Below the pieces are notes generated by a model. The model had not been told where the DNA came from and searched no databases. It saw nothing but the letters and a program-made list of their open reading frames with translations. A stretch of 64,000 nt of DNA from Streptomyces sp. CB02923 (GTDB lineage Bacteria; Actinomycetota; Actinomycetes; Streptomycetales; Streptomycetaceae). The stretch is from positions 747,775 through 811,774 of the forward strand of contig NZ_LWKZ01000001.1 in the NCBI RefSeq assembly GCF_001905005.1. The letters run 5' to 3'. Below are positions 43,829-51,882 of this stretch, piece after piece (the first letter of the stretch is position 1; the number at the start of each line of letters is the position of its first letter). The translations under genes were made by a program, and so were the position numbers.

Positions 43829-45189
43829 CGCGCGACGCGGGGGAGCGCGCCCCGCTCAGCCGCGCGGCCGCCGGGAGCTGGGACCGGTATCTGGCGGAGA
43901 ACGGCCCCGCGGCGCTGGAGGACGTCGACCGGTTCAAGGCGGCCGTCCACCGGAAGGCGTGGCCGTACTTCTTCCCGCCCCCGCTCTTCTCCGAGGAGTT
44001 CGTGGCCGAGGTGGCCGACGCCTCCCGGGAGATCCTGCGCCTGCTGTACTCGATACCGGAGCGGGTCTACGGCTCGGACGTCGGGGCGTGGATGGAGTTC
44101 CTGGACCTGGCGCCCGAGGACGCGGCGCTGATCCGGCACGCGCTGTCGGCACGCGGCATGCGGGTGGCCCGGCAGTTCGCCCGGCCGGACTTCGTGATGA
44201 CCGCCGACGGCCCGAAGCTGGTCGAGATCAACGTCTCGTCCAACCTCGGCGGGCTGAACACCCTCGATCCGTACGCCCGCCACTTCCGCGACTCGGACTT
44301 CCACCGCTACCTGCACAGCCAGGGCATCGACGCGGTGGCCCCCGACATGTCGCGCGTCTGGGGCGCGGCGTTCCGGAAGCTGGTCCGGGCCTCGGCGCAG
44401 GGAGACCGCCGGCCGGTGATCTACGAGGCCATCGCCGACAGCGCGGACATCAACGCGGGACGCACGGCCTTCGAACGGCTCGTGCGCTCGCACGGGTTCG
44501 ACTACGCCAACGGGCTCGTGCACGATCTCGACGTCCGCGCCGAGGGCGTCTTCTCGGCCGGCCGGCGGATCGACGTCGTCTTCGCCATGTACACCTGGTC
44601 GGAGACCCGGAGGTTCGTGCCGCGGGACGTCACCACCGCGCTCGTCGACGCGGACGCCGACGGCCGGATCGACTTCTTCGCGCCGCTGGTCAGCGTCCTG
44701 TTCGACAACAAGCAGAACCTGGAGGTGCTGACCTCGCCCGCGTTCGGGAAGTACTTCACCGACAGCGAGCTGGCCCTGATCCGCGCCTACGTCCCCAGGA
44801 CGTTCCGGGTCACCCCGGAGACGTACCAGGAGGCGCTGGAGGGCAAGGACGGCCTGGTCCTCAAACCCGCGTCCGAGTACGGCGGACGGGGCATCCACTT
44901 CGGCGACCGGCTGTCCGACGCGGAGTGGCGGACGCTGCTGGACACCGCGGCAGCGTCCGGCGACGGGTGGATCTGCCAGGCGCGGCTGGCGGACCTGTGG
45001 CGGTACCGCTCCTTCGACGGCGCCCATGAGCGTGAGCACCACATGTCCCTCGGCCCCCTGGTGTTCGACGACGAGTACGCCGGTGCGCTGCTGCGCCAGG
45101 CCGACGTGAACAGCGGGAACCTGGTGCTCAACATGTCGAGGGGAGCGGAGGCCGGCGTAATGTTCGCCGCACGCCCGCTACCGGGCTGA
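43825..45189 (+). CDS. ATP-grasp ligase 3, circularly permuted type
   Basis: 454 residues. The metal-binding E134-I-N136 motif (VEINVSSNLGG) comes before, not after, the glycine-rich ATP loop with K347 (LKPASEYGGRGIHFG). That inverted order is the mark of circularly permuted ATP-grasp proteins. These are often annotated as DUF404/407-like or glutathionylspermidine-synthase-like and act as amide ligases. GTG at 43825 overlaps the preceding stop (GTGA), so ligases 2 and 3 should be made in equal amounts. Last gene of the cluster; a hairpin terminator follows at 45238. Confidence 0.8.
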   Translation: MTRDAGERAPLSRAAAGSWDRYLAENGPAALEDVDRFKAAVHRKAWPYFFPPPLFSEEFVAEVADASREILRLLYSIPERVYGSDVGAWMEFLDLAPEDAALIRHALSARGMRVARQFARPDFVMTADGPKLVEINVSSNLGGLNTLDPYARHFRDSDFHRYLHSQGIDAVAPDMSRVWGAAFRKLVRASAQGDRRPVIYEAIADSADINAGRTAFERLVRSHGFDYANGLVHDLDVRAEGVFSAGRRIDVVFAMYTWSETRRFVPRDVTTALVDADADGRIDFFAPLVSVLFDNKQNLEVLTSPAFGKYFTDSELALIRAYVPRTFRVTPETYQEALEGKDGLVLKPASEYGGRGIHFGDRLSDAEWRTLLDTAAASGDGWICQARLADLWRYRSFDGAHEREHHMSLGPLVFDDEYAGALLRQADVNSGNLVLNMSRGAEAGVMFAARPLPG

Positions 45190-45237
45190 GGCAGCCACGC
45201 CGCATCCGCCCCCGGCGGTTCTCCACCGCTCCCCGCA

Positions 45238-45267
45238 GGCCCCGCCCGTCCACCGACGGCCGGGGCC
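45238..45267. terminator. Bidirectional terminator after the ATP-grasp cluster
   Basis: Arms GGCCCCG-C-CCGTC (45238-45250) and GACGG-C-CGGGGCC (45255-45267), 13 positions with one internal mismatch and a CACC loop, between convergent genes. Confidence 0.7.
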
Positions 45268-45320
45268 GCATGGCGTCCCGACGCGGCAGCCCCGACGAGG
45301 CATTCCGGCCGGCCCTGCGG

Positions 45321-45998
45321 TCACTCCTCGTCCGGCTCGCACCCGTCCCCGTCGTGGTCCCGGTCCAGACGGTGCGGATCGTCGGGCCCGACATGCACGG
45401 GCCCGCCAAGATCCGAACAGTCGACATCCGGCACACCGGCCGGCGGCCCGGGAGGGTACGCGCCCCGGCTCCCGCCCCCGTCATCCGGCGTCGGACTCGC
45501 CACCGCCCGGATGTCGGCGGCGACGACGCCCCCGTCGCGAACCGTGTACGTACCGGCGAAGGACCGCACGGAACCGTCCCGCTGCCCGGCTTCGAGCGTC
45601 ACGGTCACCACGTCACCGCTCACACCGACGATGTGCACGGTGTCGCGGACGGTGTCCGCGAAGCCCGCCACGAAGGCGGAGTAGGAGCCGCCGAGGCGCT
45701 TGCCCCCGAGGTCCCAGGCGCGGCGGAAGTCGCGGGCGTTGACGGCCGCGTAGTAGTCCTCGACGACGGATGCGGCGTCCCGCACGGTGGTCGTCGGCCC
45801 CGGCTCCGGTGACGCGGGGGTCCCGGCCGTCCCCGTGCCCGAGGGCGTGGGCGTCGGCTCCCCGGTGACCGTACGGGTGCTGGTGACCGTGGCTTCCCCG
45901 CCGTCCGGCGCGCTCCCGCCGGAGGAGCCGCAGCCCGCCAGCACGGTCGCGGCCGCCGCGAGAACGGCGGCGGACGTCGTGATGCCATGGCGGCGCAT
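45321..45998 (-). CDS. Lipoprotein with C-terminal excalibur calcium-binding domain
   Basis: 225 residues. Lipobox LAGC (Cys23) after a short signal peptide; Thr/Pro/Ser-rich stalk (24-75); a globular domain of about 100 residues (VVEDYYAAVNARDFRRAWDLGG onward, NTF2-like in character); then an excalibur motif at the end: DVDCSDLGG, DPHRLDRDHDGDGCE, with paired Cys and a D-x-D-x-D-G-D loop for calcium. ATG at 45998 is favoured by GGGTGAGG just upstream; a GTG at 46007 is possible. Surface-attached, function unknown; a second excalibur protein is at 63428. Confidence 0.82.
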   Translation of the reverse strand: MRRHGITTSAAVLAAAATVLAGCGSSGGSAPDGGEATVTSTRTVTGEPTPTPSGTGTAGTPASPEPGPTTTVRDAASVVEDYYAAVNARDFRRAWDLGGKRLGGSYSAFVAGFADTVRDTVHIVGVSGDVVTVTLEAGQRDGSVRSFAGTYTVRDGGVVAADIRAVASPTPDDGGGSRGAYPPGPPAGVPDVDCSDLGGPVHVGPDDPHRLDRDHDGDGCEPDEE

Positions 45999-46070
45999 GG
46001 GCCTCACCCCACCCGGTGGAACGAACCTACGCCTCCAGTCTGCGCCGACCGCCCCGGACTCGCCTGTGGA

Positions 46071-46271
46071 TCATCCGGAGGGCCGGTCGGGCATTCCTGC
46101 TTTCAGCGTGCGGAGCAGTCCGGCCAGAGCTTCCGCGGACACTCCCAGCACCGTTTCGGGTCCGGTGCTTTCGCGCACCCGACGGCTTCCGCCGGGGCCG
46201 GCCGCCACCTCGACGCAGGCCTCGGTGTGCCCTTCGCTGAAGCTGGACTTCTGCCACTCGAACCGGGACAT
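46071..46271 (-). CDS. DUF397-domain protein
   Basis: 66 residues. Starts MSRFEWQKSSFSEG and contains CVEVA, the DUF397 signature. Such proteins are small antitoxin-like or anti-regulator partners of the adjacent XRE/DUF5753 proteins in Streptomyces (as in whiJ-type loci). ATG at 46271, 10 bp after the stop of the regulator gene, so the two are cotranscribed. A longer in-frame start would run into the regulator gene. Confidence 0.85.
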   Translation of the reverse strand: MSRFEWQKSSFSEGHTEACVEVAAGPGGSRRVRESTGPETVLGVSAEALAGLLRTLKAGMPDRPSG

Positions 46272-46281
46272 GTACACCTTC

Positions 46282-47145
46282 TCAGAGCAGGGGGTACAGG
46301 AGTCGCTCGATGAGCCTGACCGTGTCCTTGGCATGCCGCGCCGCGGGCGGAAGTGCCGCCTCCGCCAGCTTAGCGAACGTCTGTGCATACCGGTGGACGG
46401 CGTCAACTTCCCCCAGGTACAGGGAATTCTCGACGTGCGGGACCACCACCGTCGACAGTTCCCGCACGGGCGGCATCATCACGGTGAAGGGAGCGCCGAA
46501 GGGCACCGGCCCGTCGAAGGGCAGCACCTGGAGTGTCACGTTCGGCAGGTGGCACGCCTCGACCAGGCGCAGCAGCTGGTCCCGCATGAGCTGGCGGCCT
46601 CCGAGGGAAACGTGCAGCGCGGCCTCGTGCACGACCACATGCAGCCTCGGCGCCCCCTCCGCCGAGAGGACCCGCTGCCTCTCCAGCCGGAATTCCACCG
46701 CGGCCGTCTCCGCGCTGCGGGGCACCTCCACGTATCCGCCGCGGTGTACGGCGGTGGCGTACGCCCTCGTCTGCAGCAGGCCGGGGACGAACATCGGCTC
46801 GTAGCAGGAGATGGTCTCGGCTCCCGCCTCCAGCTCGGCGAAGTCGAGCAGCGGCGCCCGGACGCTGTGGCGGTACAGGCTCCACCAGCCCTTTCCGGAC
46901 TGCTGTCCGAGGTCGGTCAGGGCGTCGACGTACGCGGCGTCGATGTCCCCCGCCTCGTCGGCGAGCCGGCGCAGCCGCTCGGCGGACAGGCTCGTGCGCC
47001 CGCTCTCGACATTGCTGATGTGCGATTGGTGCATCCCCATCACGGCGGCGCTCTCCCCCACCGACAGCTTCGCGCGCTCGCGCAGCTTCCGGACTTCCGC
47101 CCCGAAGCGTCGCTGTCGGTACGTGGGGTTGGCGCGCAGGCCCAT
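46282..47145 (-). CDS. XRE-family regulator with DUF5753 domain
   Basis: 287 residues. HTH at about 12-68 (FGAEVRKLRERAKLSVGESAA, HQSHISNVESGRTS); DUF5753 sensor domain over about 95-280 with the typical ETISCYEPMFVPGLLQT and LHVVVHEAALHV. WhiJ-type regulator; with the DUF397 partner it usually tunes development or antibiotic production. ATG at 47145 behind GGAGGG. It lies divergent from an anti-sigma-like HATPase gene, with an inverted repeat in the shared promoter region as likely operator. Confidence 0.9.
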   Translation of the reverse strand: MGLRANPTYRQRRFGAEVRKLRERAKLSVGESAAVMGMHQSHISNVESGRTSLSAERLRRLADEAGDIDAAYVDALTDLGQQSGKGWWSLYRHSVRAPLLDFAELEAGAETISCYEPMFVPGLLQTRAYATAVHRGGYVEVPRSAETAAVEFRLERQRVLSAEGAPRLHVVVHEAALHVSLGGRQLMRDQLLRLVEACHLPNVTLQVLPFDGPVPFGAPFTVMMPPVRELSTVVVPHVENSLYLGEVDAVHRYAQTFAKLAEAALPPAARHAKDTVRLIERLLYPLL

Positions 47146-47201
47146 CGGTCCCTCCCTCGATGCTCGCGGGCAGTATTCCGCAACTCCACATGACAGCAAT
47201 G

Positions 47202-47221
47202 GGGTTGTGAATAGACAACCC
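47202..47221. promoter_or_regulatory. Inverted repeat GGGTTGT/ACAACCC over a likely promoter
   Basis: Perfect 7-bp arms with a 6-nt spacer, between the XRE gene and the HATPase gene. TTGTGA inside it (47205-47210) and TACCGT at 47229-47234, spaced 18 bp, would form a promoter for the HATPase gene, so a bound regulator would block it. Confidence 0.48.
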
Positions 47222-47279
47222 TAGTCGCTACCGTACGTGTGGCACCAGTTACAGACTGCATTCACCTGGAGGCTGCCTC

Positions 47280-47681
47280 ATGCGCACGCCCAGCGAGACC
47301 TGGTCCTACGGCTTGTTCATTCCGCATGATCCCCGGGCGGTGGGTGTCGTCCGGGCCGCGTTGCGGCACATTCTGGACGGGGCCGGGCTGAGCTGCCTGG
47401 TGGAGACGGCGGAGCTGATGGTGTCGGAGCTGGTGACCAACTCGTACCAGTATGCGAAGACCGATGCCTATGTGAGTGTGGACCGCTCGCCGTTCGACCT
47501 CACGATCGCCGTGTGGGACACCGGGCCGGGCGTCCCGGAGCGGCAGAAGGCGGCGGCCGACGAGGAGTACGGGCGGGGGCTCGGGATCGTGGAGGCCTGT
47601 GCCGACAGCTGGGGGGTGCGGGACTGTCCGAACGGCAAAGCGGTGTGGTTCACCGTGGTGCCCAAAGGGGAGAGGTCGTAG
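47280..47681 (+). CDS. HATPase_c anti-sigma-like ATP-binding protein
   Basis: 133 residues, a single GHKL ATPase domain. N-box AELMVSELVTNSYQYA (44-59), G1 box WDTGPGVP (79-86), G2 GRGLGIVEA (98-106). Relatives are serine kinases of the SpoIIAB/RsbW type, and many Streptomyces copies accompany XRE/DUF5753 plus DUF397 genes. ATG at 47280, CTGGAGG ribosome site. Its target (a sigma or anti-sigma antagonist) is not encoded here. A hairpin terminator lies downstream. Confidence 0.87.
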   Translation: MRTPSETWSYGLFIPHDPRAVGVVRAALRHILDGAGLSCLVETAELMVSELVTNSYQYAKTDAYVSVDRSPFDLTIAVWDTGPGVPERQKAAADEEYGRGLGIVEACADSWGVRDCPNGKAVWFTVVPKGERS

Positions 47682-47724
47682 CGCCGCGGTGGCCGGCGGG
47701 AGGTCTGCGGCCGGGAACGCGTAC

Positions 47725-47759
47725 GGGGGCGCGCGGAGCACGAAGCTCCGGGCGCCCCC
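47725..47759. terminator. Bidirectional terminator hairpin
   Basis: 15-position stem with one mismatch (arms 47725-47739 and 47745-47759), ACGAA loop, between the HATPase gene and the convergent end of the third importer operon. Confidence 0.75.
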
Positions 47760-47781
47760 ACGTACACGCGTACGGGCCGGC

Positions 47782-48834
47782 TCAGGCCGCGCCGACCACG
47801 TCCTTCTCCTCGGCGAAGTGGCAGGCCGAGTCGTGTGCCGCCAGGCTGTCCGTGGAGGCGAAGCGCTCCGGTACGGCGAGCAGGGGCACCTCCTCGGCGC
47901 ACTTGTCCTGGGCCTTCCAGCAGCGGGTGCGGAAGCGGCAGCCCGACGGCGGGTTGGCCGGGGACGGCACGTCGCCGGAGAGGATGATGCGTTCGCGGCC
48001 GTTGCGCGCCTCCGGGTCCGGGACCGGGACGGCGGAGAGCAGGGCCTGGGTGTACGGGTGGGTCGGGTGGTCGTAGATCTGCCCGTCGGTGCCGATCTCC
48101 GCCATCTTGCCGAGGTACATGACCCCGACCCGGTCGGAGATGTGCCGGACGATGGACAGGTCGTGGGCGATGAAGAGGTAGGAGAGGTTGAACTCGTCCT
48201 GGAGCTTCTCCATCAGGTTGATGACCTGCGCCTGGACGGACACGTCCAGCGCCGACACCGGCTCGTCGCAGATGATGATCTCGGGGTTGAGCGCCAGGCC
48301 GCGCGCGATGCCGATGCGCTGGCGCTGACCGCCGGAGAACTGGTGCGGATAGCGGTTGATGTACTCCGGGTTGAGGCCGACGACGTCCAGCAGGTCCTGG
48401 ACCTTCTTGCGCCGGTCACCCTTCGGCGCCACCTCCGGGTGGATGTCGAAGGGCTCGCCGATGATGTCGCCGACCGTCATCCGCGGGTTCAGCGAGGTGT
48501 ACGGGTCCTGGAACACCATCTGGATGTTGCGGCGCACGGCCTTCAGCGCGCGCCCCGACAGCCTGGAGATGTCCTCGCCCTTGTAGAAGACCTCGCCGGA
48601 CGTCGCCCGCTCCAGGTTCATCAGCAGCTTGGCGACCGTGGACTTGCCGCAGCCGGACTCGCCGACGATGCCGAGGGTCTCGCCCTCGTACAGGGAGAAG
48701 GAGATGCCGTCGACGGCCTTGACGGCGCCGACCTGCTTCTTGAACAGGATGCCCTGGGTGAGCGGGAAGTGCTTGACCAGGTCGCGGACTTCGAGGATGG
48801 GCTCGCGCCGCGTGTCCTTCTTCGGCTCAGCCAT
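47782..48834 (-). CDS. Oligopeptide ABC ATPase (DppF-like), third importer
   Basis: 350 residues, the same length as its paralogue at 31947. Walker [10 protein letters not shown] (58-66), [29 protein letters not shown] (a Cys replaces the usual Ala in Walker B, whereas the paralogue has VADEP), and Cys motifs GCRFRTRCW and ACHF. ATG at 48834 overlaps the DppD stop by eight bases. Last gene of the five-gene operon starting at 53508. Confidence 0.92.
   Translation of the reverse strand: MAEPKKDTRREPILEVRDLVKHFPLTQGILFKKQVGAVKAVDGISFSLYEGETLGIVGESGCGKSTVAKLLMNLERATSGEVFYKGEDISRLSGRALKAVRRNIQMVFQDPYTSLNPRMTVGDIIGEPFDIHPEVAPKGDRRKKVQDLLDVVGLNPEYINRYPHQFSGGQRQRIGIARGLALNPEIIICDEPVSALDVSVQAQVINLMEKLQDEFNLSYLFIAHDLSIVRHISDRVGVMYLGKMAEIGTDGQIYDHPTHPYTQALLSAVPVPDPEARNGRERIILSGDVPSPANPPSGCRFRTRCWKAQDKCAEEVPLLAVPERFASTDSLAAHDSACHFAEEKDVVGAA
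48296..48566. repeat. Copy 2 of the 271-bp near-identical block shared by two DppF genes
   Basis: Partner of 32461-32731. Same orientation and same length, about seven differences by eye. Confidence 0.75.
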
Positions 48835-49864
48835 TGATCGTCTCCTCCCAGAAGTGGCACGCGCTGCCGCGGCCGTCGGCGACGGTGTGCAGCGGCGGCA
48901 CCTCCGTACGGCAGACGTCCTGCGCCTTGGGGCAGCGCGGGTTGAACGCGCAACCCGTGGGGATGTTCAGCAGGTTGGGCGGCAGGCCCTTGATCGCGTA
49001 CAGCTCCTGGCCCTTCTGGTCCAGGCGCGGGATGGAGTCGAGCAGGCCGCGCGTGTACGGGTGCGCGGGGTTCTTGTACAGCTCGTGCACGGGAGCGTTC
49101 TCGACGATCCGGCCCGCGTACATCACCGCGATCTTGTCGGCGACGTCGGCGACCACACCCAGGTCGTGGGTGATCAGGATCAGGCCCATGTTGTACTCGC
49201 GCTGGAGGTCCGCCAGCAGGTCCATGACCTGCGCCTGGACCGTCACGTCGAGCGCCGTGGTGGGCTCGTCCGCGATGATCAGGTCCGGCTCCAGGGCCAG
49301 CGCCATGGCGATCATGATGCGCTGGCGCATACCGCCGGAGAACTGGTGCGGGTAGTCCGAGACCCGGGCCGCCGCGGCCGGGATCTTCACCCGGTCCATC
49401 AGCTCGACGGCCTTGGCCTTGGCGTCCTTCTTGGACATGCCCTGGTGGACCCGGAACATCTCGCCGAGCTGGTAGCCGACGGTCAGTACCGGGTTCAGCG
49501 ACGACAGCGCGTCCTGGAAGATCATCGCGATCTTGGCGCCGCGGACCCGGCGGCGCTCCTCCGGCGACATCTTCAGCATGTCCTGGCCGCGGAAGAGGAT
49601 CTCGCCCTGCGGGATCCTCGCCGGCGGCATGTCCAGGATGCCCATCACGGCCTGCGCCGTGACGGACTTGCCGGAGCCGGACTCGCCGAGCACGGCGAGC
49701 GTCTCGCCGGCGCTGACGTTGTAGTTGACACCGTTGACGGCCTTGACGACGCCGTCCCGGGTGTGGAATTCGACATGCAGGTCACGGACGTCGAGCAGCG
49801 GACCGCTGTCCTCGGCGTCCGTCCCCTGTGCGGGAACGTCCGCGGTCTTGGTAGTGGTGGTCAC
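48827..49864 (-). CDS. Oligopeptide ABC ATPase (DppD-like), third importer
   Basis: 345 residues. Walker A GESGSGKS (60-67), [38 protein letters not shown]-terminal GCAFNPRCPKAQDVC then ACHF. GTG at 49864 behind GGGAGG, 11 nt after the permease stop, as in the second importer. Paralogue of 32996-34030; the C-terminal [21 protein letters not shown] region is almost identical. Confidence 0.92.
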   Translation of the reverse strand: MTTTTKTADVPAQGTDAEDSGPLLDVRDLHVEFHTRDGVVKAVNGVNYNVSAGETLAVLGESGSGKSVTAQAVMGILDMPPARIPQGEILFRGQDMLKMSPEERRRVRGAKIAMIFQDALSSLNPVLTVGYQLGEMFRVHQGMSKKDAKAKAVELMDRVKIPAAAARVSDYPHQFSGGMRQRIMIAMALALEPDLIIADEPTTALDVTVQAQVMDLLADLQREYNMGLILITHDLGVVADVADKIAVMYAGRIVENAPVHELYKNPAHPYTRGLLDSIPRLDQKGQELYAIKGLPPNLLNIPTGCAFNPRCPKAQDVCRTEVPPLHTVADGRGSACHFWEETING

Positions 49865-49875
49865 GTACGCCTCCC

Positions 49876-50868
49876 TCAGCGCAGCTTGGGGTCGAGGGCG
49901 TCGCGCACCGCGTCGCCGAGGAGGATGAACGCCAGCACGGTGATGCTCAGGAACGCCGAAGGTATGAGCAGGACGTGCGGGGCGTCGCGCAGCACGTCCT
50001 TGGCCGCGGAGATGTCCACGCCCCAGGAGATGGCCGGCGGCTGGAGGCCGATGCCCAGGTAGGACAGCGTGGCCTCGGCGGAGATGTAGCCGGCCAGCGC
50101 GATGGTGGCGACGACGATGACCGGCCCGATGGCGTTCGGCAGGATGTGCTTGAACAGGATGCGGCTGTGTCCGGCGCCGAGCGCCTTGGCCGCCGTAACG
50201 AAGTCCGACTGCTTCTGGGTGATGACCGCGCCGCGCATGACGCGGGCGAGCTGCATCCAGCCGAAGACGGACAGGCCCAGGGTCACGGTCCACACGGTGC
50301 GGTTGGTGAACGCCTGGAGGAGTACGAGCGCGCCGAGCAGCAGCGGAATGCCGAAGAACACGTCGGTGATGCGCGACAGGAGGGCGTCGGCCCAGCCGCC
50401 GAAGTAGCCGGCGAGCATGCCGAGCAGGCCGCCGAAGACGGTGACCGCGAAGGTCACGCAGACACCGACGATGATCGAGGCGCGGGCGCCGTACACCGTA
50501 CGGGCCCACACGCTCTGGCCCTGCTTGTTGTAGCCGAACCAGTCCACCTGGAACAGGTGCGACCACTGGGGCTCGCCGAGGTAGTGGTTGCGCAGGTCGG
50601 CGTGGGCGGGGTCGGCGCCCGTGAACAGCGACGGCACGATCGCCATGAGGATCAGCAGGACGAGCAGCACGCCGGCGATCCAGAACATCGGCCGGGCGCG
50701 CAGCTCGCGCCACGCGTCCTGGCCGAGGCTGCGGGGCTTGTTGGGGCCACCGCCGGCGGCCTCGGCCGCGGCAGCGCCGACGCCGGGTGCCGCCAGGTCC
50801 ACGGTGTCGCCGGTGGTGCCCGGACCCGCGACGCTGCCGGGGTTCACGGTTGTTGTCTTCTCAGGCAT
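49876..50868 (-). CDS. Oligopeptide ABC permease (DppC-like), third importer
   Basis: 330 residues. Cytoplasmic N-terminus (about 1-55), six membrane segments, EAA loop near DFVTAAKALGAGHSRILFKH. Ends DAVRDALDPKLR. The ATG overlaps the DppB stop by eight bases (ATGCCTGA). An extracytoplasmic loop of about 25 residues (HYLGEPQWSHLFQVDWFGYN region) differs from the paralogue, where the route of the peptide may differ. Confidence 0.9.
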   Translation of the reverse strand: MPEKTTTVNPGSVAGPGTTGDTVDLAAPGVGAAAAEAAGGGPNKPRSLGQDAWRELRARPMFWIAGVLLVLLILMAIVPSLFTGADPAHADLRNHYLGEPQWSHLFQVDWFGYNKQGQSVWARTVYGARASIIVGVCVTFAVTVFGGLLGMLAGYFGGWADALLSRITDVFFGIPLLLGALVLLQAFTNRTVWTVTLGLSVFGWMQLARVMRGAVITQKQSDFVTAAKALGAGHSRILFKHILPNAIGPVIVVATIALAGYISAEATLSYLGIGLQPPAISWGVDISAAKDVLRDAPHVLLIPSAFLSITVLAFILLGDAVRDALDPKLR

Positions 50869-51787
50869 AGCGGATCCTCGGGTCCAGAACGGCGTACAGC
50901 AGGTCCACGACCAGGCTGCTCACGAGGTAGATGAGGACGAGCACCGTCACGATGCCGACCACGGTGGGGCCTTCGCTGGTCTGGATCGCCCGGTACAGCG
51001 TGTTGCCGATGCCCTGGACGTTGAAGATGCCCTCGGTGACGATGGCGCCGCCCATCAGCATGCCGAGGTCGGTGCCGAGGAAGGTGACCACCGGGATCAG
51101 GGAGTTGCGCATCAGGTGCACGCCCAGGCGCCGGCTCTTCGGCAGGCCCTTGGCGAGGGCGGTGCGCATGTAGTCGGCGCGGAGGTTCTCCGCGACGGTG
51201 GTACGGGTGAGCCGGGTGACGTACGCGAGCGACAGGGCGCCGAGCACGATCGCCGGTACGGTCAGCTGCCCCAGGTTCATGGAGTCCTGAACCGTCGGTG
51301 TGATCAGCTGCCACTTCAGGCCCAGGAAGAACTGGGCGAGGAAGCCGAGCACGAACACCGGGACCGAGATCACGACGAGGGTGAGCACCAGGACCAGCTG
51401 GTCGATGAACTTGCCGCGCTTGAGGCCGGTGAGCATGCCGAGCGCGATACCGACGACGACCTCGATGGCGAACGCGTAGAGCGCCAGCCGGATGGTCACC
51501 GGGAAGGCTTCGCCGATCAGGTCGGCGACCGGACGGCCGGTGAAGCTCTGACCGAAGTCGCCCTTGAACAGGCCGGTCAGGTAGTTCCAGTACTGGGTCA
51601 GCATGGGCTGGTCCAGCCCGAACTGGTGCCGCAGTCTGGCGACCGTGGCCGGGTCGGCGGCCTTGTCGCCGAAAAGTGCCTTGATGGGGTCGCCCGGCAG
51701 CGAATACACCATCAAGAAAATGAGCAGAGTGGTCCCGATGAAGACCGGGATCATCTGGAGCAGTCGCCTCGCGACGTAGCGCCCCAT
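50861..51787 (-). CDS. Oligopeptide ABC permease (DppB-like), third importer
   Basis: 308 residues, six membrane segments. MGRYVARRLLQMIPVFIGTT start, EAA loop around DYMRTALAKGLPKSRRLGVHLMRNS (within about 200-225). ATG at 51787 follows a CAGGAGG ribosome site. It is separated from the lipoprotein gene by 95 bp that hold a large hairpin, so it is probably expressed below the lipoprotein level. Confidence 0.9.
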   Translation of the reverse strand: MGRYVARRLLQMIPVFIGTTLLIFLMVYSLPGDPIKALFGDKAADPATVARLRHQFGLDQPMLTQYWNYLTGLFKGDFGQSFTGRPVADLIGEAFPVTIRLALYAFAIEVVVGIALGMLTGLKRGKFIDQLVLVLTLVVISVPVFVLGFLAQFFLGLKWQLITPTVQDSMNLGQLTVPAIVLGALSLAYVTRLTRTTVAENLRADYMRTALAKGLPKSRRLGVHLMRNSLIPVVTFLGTDLGMLMGGAIVTEGIFNVQGIGNTLYRAIQTSEGPTVVGIVTVLVLIYLVSSLVVDLLYAVLDPRIRYA

Positions 51788-51807
51788 GGTTCCTCCTGTC
51801 GCTGACG

Positions 51808-51860
51808 GGCCCAGCGGCCGCCACGCCCCGGGGGTGGGTGGGGCGGGCGGCTACTGGGCC
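51808..51860 (-). terminator. Intercistronic hairpin after the third importer's lipoprotein gene
   Basis: Three stacked stems, GGCCCAG/CTGGGCC, GCCGCC/GGCGGC and GCCCC/GGGGC, separated by small internal bulges, with a G-rich loop. No U tract; likely a partial terminator and 3'-end stabiliser for the binding-protein cistron. Confidence 0.7.
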
Positions 51861-51882
51861 TGCGTCACATGCAGCGTCCCGA

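Noticed and set aside
37940..45189. Ectoine or glutathione biosynthesis locus
   Set aside because: EctD-like and GshB-like proteins occur, but ectABC and gshA are missing and Streptomyces use mycothiol; the other genes point to a different pathway.
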